Position numbers and translations under genes: made by a program. From positions 1 to 8,655 of the forward strand of contig DAIODI010000127.1 in assembly GCA_036746875.1 (NCBI GenBank): a stretch of DNA of 8,655 nt, read 5' to 3'. The DNA comes from DAIODI01 sp036746875 (GTDB lineage Bacteria; Pseudomonadota; Alphaproteobacteria; Rhizobiales; Aestuariivirgaceae). Positions 5,747-8,655 of the stretch are shown in pieces. Position 1 is the first letter of the stretch; every line of letters begins with the position of its first letter. Below the pieces are notes generated by a model that was given only the letters and a program-made list of their open reading frames with translations, had not been told where the DNA came from and ran no database searches.

Positions 5747-7001
5747 ACTCGCCTTCGCCCTCAACGACTGGCCGACGGCGGCGCGCGACGACCAGTTGCC
5801 GCCGGACGTTCGCGCGGTCGCGCGGGACTGGACGCTGTGGCTGGTGATGGGCGGGCGCGGCGCGGGCAAGACCCGCACCGGCGCCGAATGGGTGAAGGCG
5901 CAGGCCGCCGGCGCCCCGCCGCTGGCGACGGCGCGGGCCGGGCGGATCGCGCTCGTCGGGCCGACCTACCACGAGGCCCGCGCGGTGATGGTGGAGGGCG
6001 TCTCCGGCCTCATCGCGGTGTGCGGCGAGGACCGCCCGCGCTTCGAGAAGACCCGCCGCCGCCTCGTGTGGGCGAACGGCGCGGAGGCGCAACTCTATTC
6101 CGGCGAAGACCCGGAGGCCCTGCGCGGGCCGCAGTTCGACTGCGCATGGTGCGACGAGCTCGCCAAGTGGCGCTACCCGGAGGAGACCTACGACATGCTG
6201 CAGTTCGGCCTGAGGCTTGGCGAGTATCCGCGCCTTGTGGTGACGACGACGCCGCGGCCGCTGAAACTGCTGCGCACCCTGAGCGAGGCGCCCGGCGCGG
6301 TGGTGGACCGCGCGCCGACCGCGTTGAACCGGCACAACCTTTCGCCGGCGTTTCTCGCCCGCATCGAGGACCGCTACGGCGGCACCAGGCTTGGCCGCCA
6401 GGAGCTGTCCGGCGAACTCATCGACGACGATCCGGGCGCGCTGTTCCAGCGCTCGTGGATCGAGGCCGGGCGCGGCTGCGCGCCGGGCGACCTTGAGCGC
6501 GTGGTGGTGGCGAGCGACCCGCCGGCCTCGGCGCGGCGCGGCGCGGACCGCTGCGGCATCGTCTGCGCGGGGATCGACGCGGGCGGCACGATCTGGGTGC
6601 TCGACGACGCGACGATCGAGGCCGCCTCGCCGGCCCGCTGGGCGCGAACGGCGGTGAACCTCTATCACGCCCGCAAGGCAGACCGCATCGTCGCCGAGGC
6701 CAACCAGGGCGGCGACATGGTGGAGGCCGTGGTGCGCCAGGTGGAGGCGGCGGTTCCCCTGCGCCTCGTCCACGCCAGCCGCGGCAAGCGGGCGCGGGCG
6801 GAGCCGGTGGCGGCGCTCTACGAACAGGGCCGGGTGCGCCACGCCGGCGCGTTCCCGGAGCTTGAAGACGAGATGTGCGCACTCGACCGTTCGGGCCTCG
6901 CCGCCGGGCGCAGCCCCGACCGGGTGGACGCGCTGGTGTGGGCGGCGAGCGAACTGGCGCTGACGCCGAGGGCGCGGCCACGGGTGCGCGGCCTCGCCTG
7001 A
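5595..7001 (+). CDS. Phage/GTA large terminase subunit (DNA-packaging ATPase-nuclease)
   Basis: The large terminase pumps DNA into the prohead by ATP hydrolysis and cuts it with an RNase H-like nuclease. Using TTG 5595 (468 aa), Walker A is GGRGAGKT at 86-93 (Lys92) and Walker B is around 180-188 in PQFDCAWCDE, with Asp187 and Glu188. The ATPase coupling segment VVTTTPRP lies at 215-222. Candidate nuclease acidic residues are Asp308 in VVASDPP, Glu368 in IVAEANQGG and Asp442/Asp445 in SPDRVDALVW. The sequence resembles alphaproteobacterial GTA terminases. The start is uncertain. TTG 5595 has the best ribosome-binding site (AGGTGAGG, 5583-5590) but creates a 152-base overlap with the TerS-like gene. 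TTG 5676 (AGGAG 13 bases upstream) and TTG 5688 give lengths nearer the family norm, with Walker A near residues 55-66. There is no ATG before the ATPase core. Confidence 0.9.
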   Translation: MSASTPPTDVSAARPEPAGANRRCATRLRDALKTLPPSTLRRAIAGLTRVELAFALNDWPTAARDDQLPPDVRAVARDWTLWLVMGGRGAGKTRTGAEWVKAQAAGAPPLATARAGRIALVGPTYHEARAVMVEGVSGLIAVCGEDRPRFEKTRRRLVWANGAEAQLYSGEDPEALRGPQFDCAWCDELAKWRYPEETYDMLQFGLRLGEYPRLVVTTTPRPLKLLRTLSEAPGAVVDRAPTALNRHNLSPAFLARIEDRYGGTRLGRQELSGELIDDDPGALFQRSWIEAGRGCAPGDLERVVVASDPPASARRGADRCGIVCAGIDAGGTIWVLDDATIEAASPARWARTAVNLYHARKADRIVAEANQGGDMVEAVVRQVEAAVPLRLVHASRGKRARAEPVAALYEQGRVRHAGAFPELEDEMCALDRSGLAAGRSPDRVDALVWAASELALTPRARPRVRGLA

Positions 7002-7047
7002 CGGACGCCGGACCGCCGACAAGACCGATCAGATCACGGAGCATCAG

Positions 7048-8286
7048 ATGACGGGCTGGTTCGCCAGACTGACCGGCGGCGCGCGCCTTGCGCCCGCCAG
7101 GGAACCCGGCGCGGGAACCTCCGCCGCGCCGGTCCGCAAGACGGGCCAGGGCGCCTTCGCCTCGCCGTTGGGCGCGTTGATCGCGCTCACCGGGCAGGGC
7201 GGCGCGCGCTGGAGCGAGCGCTCCCTCCCGGCGCTCGCCCGCGAGGGCTACTGCGCGAACGCGGTGGCTTATCGCTGCGTGCGGCTGATCGCGGAAGCGG
7301 CGGCGCACGTGCCCTGGCTCGTCTTCGCGGGCGATCGCGAGCTCGACCGGCACCCGCTCGGCGCGCTGATCTCAAGGCCGAACCGGGAGGAGAGCGGACG
7401 GGCGTTGCTCGAACGCTTCTACGGCTATCTTCAGGTTTACGGCAACGCCTACATCGAGGCGGTGCGCGACGCCGACGGCCAGATCCGCGAGCTGCACCTG
7501 CTGCGCCCCGACCGGATGCGCGTGGTGGCGGGAAGCGACGGCTGGCCGGAAGCCTTCGATTACACCGTGGACGGACGAACGTCGCGGATCGTCCAGGCCG
7601 GATCGCCGCCGCCGGTGCTGCACGCCAAGCTGTTTCACCCGCTCGACGACCACTACGGACTGGCGCCGGCGGCTGCGGCGGCGCGCGCCATCGACATCCA
7701 CAACGCCTCCGCCGCGTGGTCGAAGGCGCTGCTCGACAACGCGGCGCGCCCTTCCGGCGCGCTCGTCTACCGCGGCGCGAACGGCGACGCGAACCTCACC
7801 GAGGAGCAGTTCGACCGGCTGAAGGGCGAGCTCGAAGCCTCCCACCAGGGGGCGATGAACGCCGGCCGCCCGATGATCCTCGAAGGCGGCCTCGACTGGC
7901 TCTCGATCGCCCACAGCCCGCGCGACATGGAGCACCTCGAGGTGCGCCACGCCGCGGCGCGCGAAATCGCCCTCGCCTTCGGCGTGCCGCCGCTGATGCT
8001 GGGGCTTCCCGGCGACAACACCTACGCCAACTACGCCGAGGCGAACCGGGCGTTCTACCGCTCATGCGTGCTGCCGCTCACCGAGCGCACGGCGGAAGCC
8101 TTATCGCACTGGCTGGCCCCCGCCTTCGGCGGCGTGCGGCTGGTCCCCGACCTCGACCGCATCGAGGCGCTCTCGACCGAGCGCGCCGCGCTGTGGGCGC
8201 GCGTCGGGGCGGCAACCTTCCTCACCGAGGACGAGAAGCGCGAGGCCGTGGGCTATGGCGTCAACCGCGAGGGGGCGCGCCGGTGA
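7048..8286 (+). CDS. HK97-family phage/GTA portal protein
   Basis: This 412-residue portal subunit forms, as a dodecamer in the family, the ring at the unique capsid vertex through which DNA enters. Landmarks are a low-complexity N-terminus (1-45), YCANAVAYRCVRLIAEAAAHVP (68-89), YLQVYGNAYIEAV (127-139), LLRPDRMRVV (151-160), LFHPLDDHYGLAP (195-207) with the helix leading to NAARPSGALVY (231-241), and the highly family-like FGVPPLMLGL..DNTYANYAEANRAFYR (311-338). ATG 7048 is well supported by GGAG (7038-7041) 6 bases upstream. It follows the terminase by 46 bases and overlaps the protease start by four bases (GTGA, 8283-8286). Length and motifs are normal, with no sign of decay. Confidence 0.95.
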   Translation: MTGWFARLTGGARLAPAREPGAGTSAAPVRKTGQGAFASPLGALIALTGQGGARWSERSLPALAREGYCANAVAYRCVRLIAEAAAHVPWLVFAGDRELDRHPLGALISRPNREESGRALLERFYGYLQVYGNAYIEAVRDADGQIRELHLLRPDRMRVVAGSDGWPEAFDYTVDGRTSRIVQAGSPPPVLHAKLFHPLDDHYGLAPAAAAARAIDIHNASAAWSKALLDNAARPSGALVYRGANGDANLTEEQFDRLKGELEASHQGAMNAGRPMILEGGLDWLSIAHSPRDMEHLEVRHAAAREIALAFGVPPLMLGLPGDNTYANYAEANRAFYRSCVLPLTERTAEALSHWLAPAFGGVRLVPDLDRIEALSTERAALWARVGAATFLTEDEKREAVGYGVNREGARR

Positions 8287-8645
8287 GACACATGATCGAA
8301 GGCTACGCCAGCCTGTTCGGCGTCGCCGACGCCTCGGGCGACGTGGTGGACCGCGGCGCTTTCGCCCGCAGCCTGCGGGCGCGCGGACCTTCGGGGGTGC
8401 GGATGCTGTTCCAGCACAATCCGGCCGAGCCCGTGGGGACGTGGACGGCGATGGCGGAGGATGCCCGCGGCCTGCGGGTGCGCGGCGAACTCACCGCCGG
8501 GGTTCAGCGCGCCGACGATCTGGCGCGGCTGATCGCCGCCGGGGCCGTCGACGGCCTCTCCATCGGCTTTCGCACGCACAGCGCGGCGCGCGGCGCGCGC
8601 GGCGGCTTGCGGCTGATACGCGAGATAGGCCTGTGGGGGCTCTAG
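8283..8645 (+). CDS. HK97-family prohead protease, interrupted by an in-frame TAG near the right edge
   Basis: The capsid maturation protease (serine peptidase family S78-like) cleaves scaffold or the major capsid N-terminus during head assembly. Visible features are the start EGYASLFGVADASGDVVDRGAF (residues 6-27), MLFQHNPAEPVG with the putative catalytic His45, and DGLSIGF with the putative nucleophile Ser93. GTG 8283 overlaps the portal stop (GTGA), which suggests coupling; ATG 8292 is an alternative. The frame stops at TAG 8643-8645, after 120 residues. In this family the segment here usually reads like DLWEISIVTFP; the window gives GLWGL, stop, then IVT in the same frame. The stop therefore replaces the conserved Ser (TCG to TAG is one base), and two acidic residues are changed to Gly. 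The true gene should run on beyond the window. Either the contig end is erroneous or the gene is broken. Confidence 0.85.
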   Translation: MRHMIEGYASLFGVADASGDVVDRGAFARSLRARGPSGVRMLFQHNPAEPVGTWTAMAEDARGLRVRGELTAGVQRADDLARLIAAGAVDGLSIGFRTHSAARGARGGLRLIREIGLWGL

Positions 8646-8655
8646 ATCGTGACCT

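Noticed and set aside
5556..7022. A 488-codon minus-strand frame opposite the terminase
   Set aside because: Low-complexity Arg/Ala/Pro composition and no motif; the plus strand carries Walker A, Walker B and nuclease motifs throughout the same region.
5399..8655. A recently integrated prophage
   Set aside because: No integrase, repressor, tRNA-associated attachment site or compositional break is visible in the window; gene order and setting fit a GTA-like element better. It cannot be fully excluded without downstream sequence.

Overview
The window is high-GC (by eye about 70%), densely coded and typical of an alphaproteobacterium, most likely Hyphomicrobiales (Rhizobiales). The reasons are codon usage dominated by G/C third positions, the DUF1491, YcgN-family and paired small DUF1214/DUF1254 genes, a CtrA-like box, an alphaproteobacterial promoter, and a head-morphogenesis cluster resembling a gene transfer agent (GTA). 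No species can be named from the sequence alone.

Layout: 2-286 is the C-terminal peptidoglycan-binding domain of a gene that enters from the left edge and carries an in-frame TAG. 309-647 encodes a DUF1491 protein. 648-830 is a non-coding gap with a plausible sigma70 promoter. 831-4349 looks like one operon: a bifunctional class A penicillin-binding protein (PBP1A type), then a DUF1214 and a DUF1254 membrane-anchored protein, the last two sharing a 4-base GTGA overlap. 4370-4534 (minus) is a 54-residue unrecognised gene convergent with that operon. 4535-4744 is a divergent intergenic region with a CtrA-like TTAA-N7-CTAA box. 4745-5263 (plus) encodes a YcgN-family cysteine-cluster protein. 5264-5398 is an AT-rich control region with an inverted repeat abutting a TTGACA/TACAAC promoter. 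5399 to the right edge is a packaging/head cluster in standard order: a TerS-like small protein, large terminase, portal and prohead protease.

The head cluster has the gene order of alphaproteobacterial GTAs and no visible integrase, attachment site or compositional break, so a domesticated GTA-like element is more likely than a recent prophage. TerS and TerL would recognise and pump DNA, the portal would form the head vertex, and the protease would mature the capsid. Capsid, tail and later genes would lie beyond the right edge.

The most notable points are the inverted repeat overlapping the -35 of the head-cluster promoter, the CtrA-like box, and an in-frame TAG near each edge of the window. 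Each TAG interrupts an otherwise continuous conserved reading frame, and no intact gene here ends in TAG. Error at the ends of an assembled contig is the simplest explanation for these TAGs; genuine pseudogenisation or amber read-through are alternatives.
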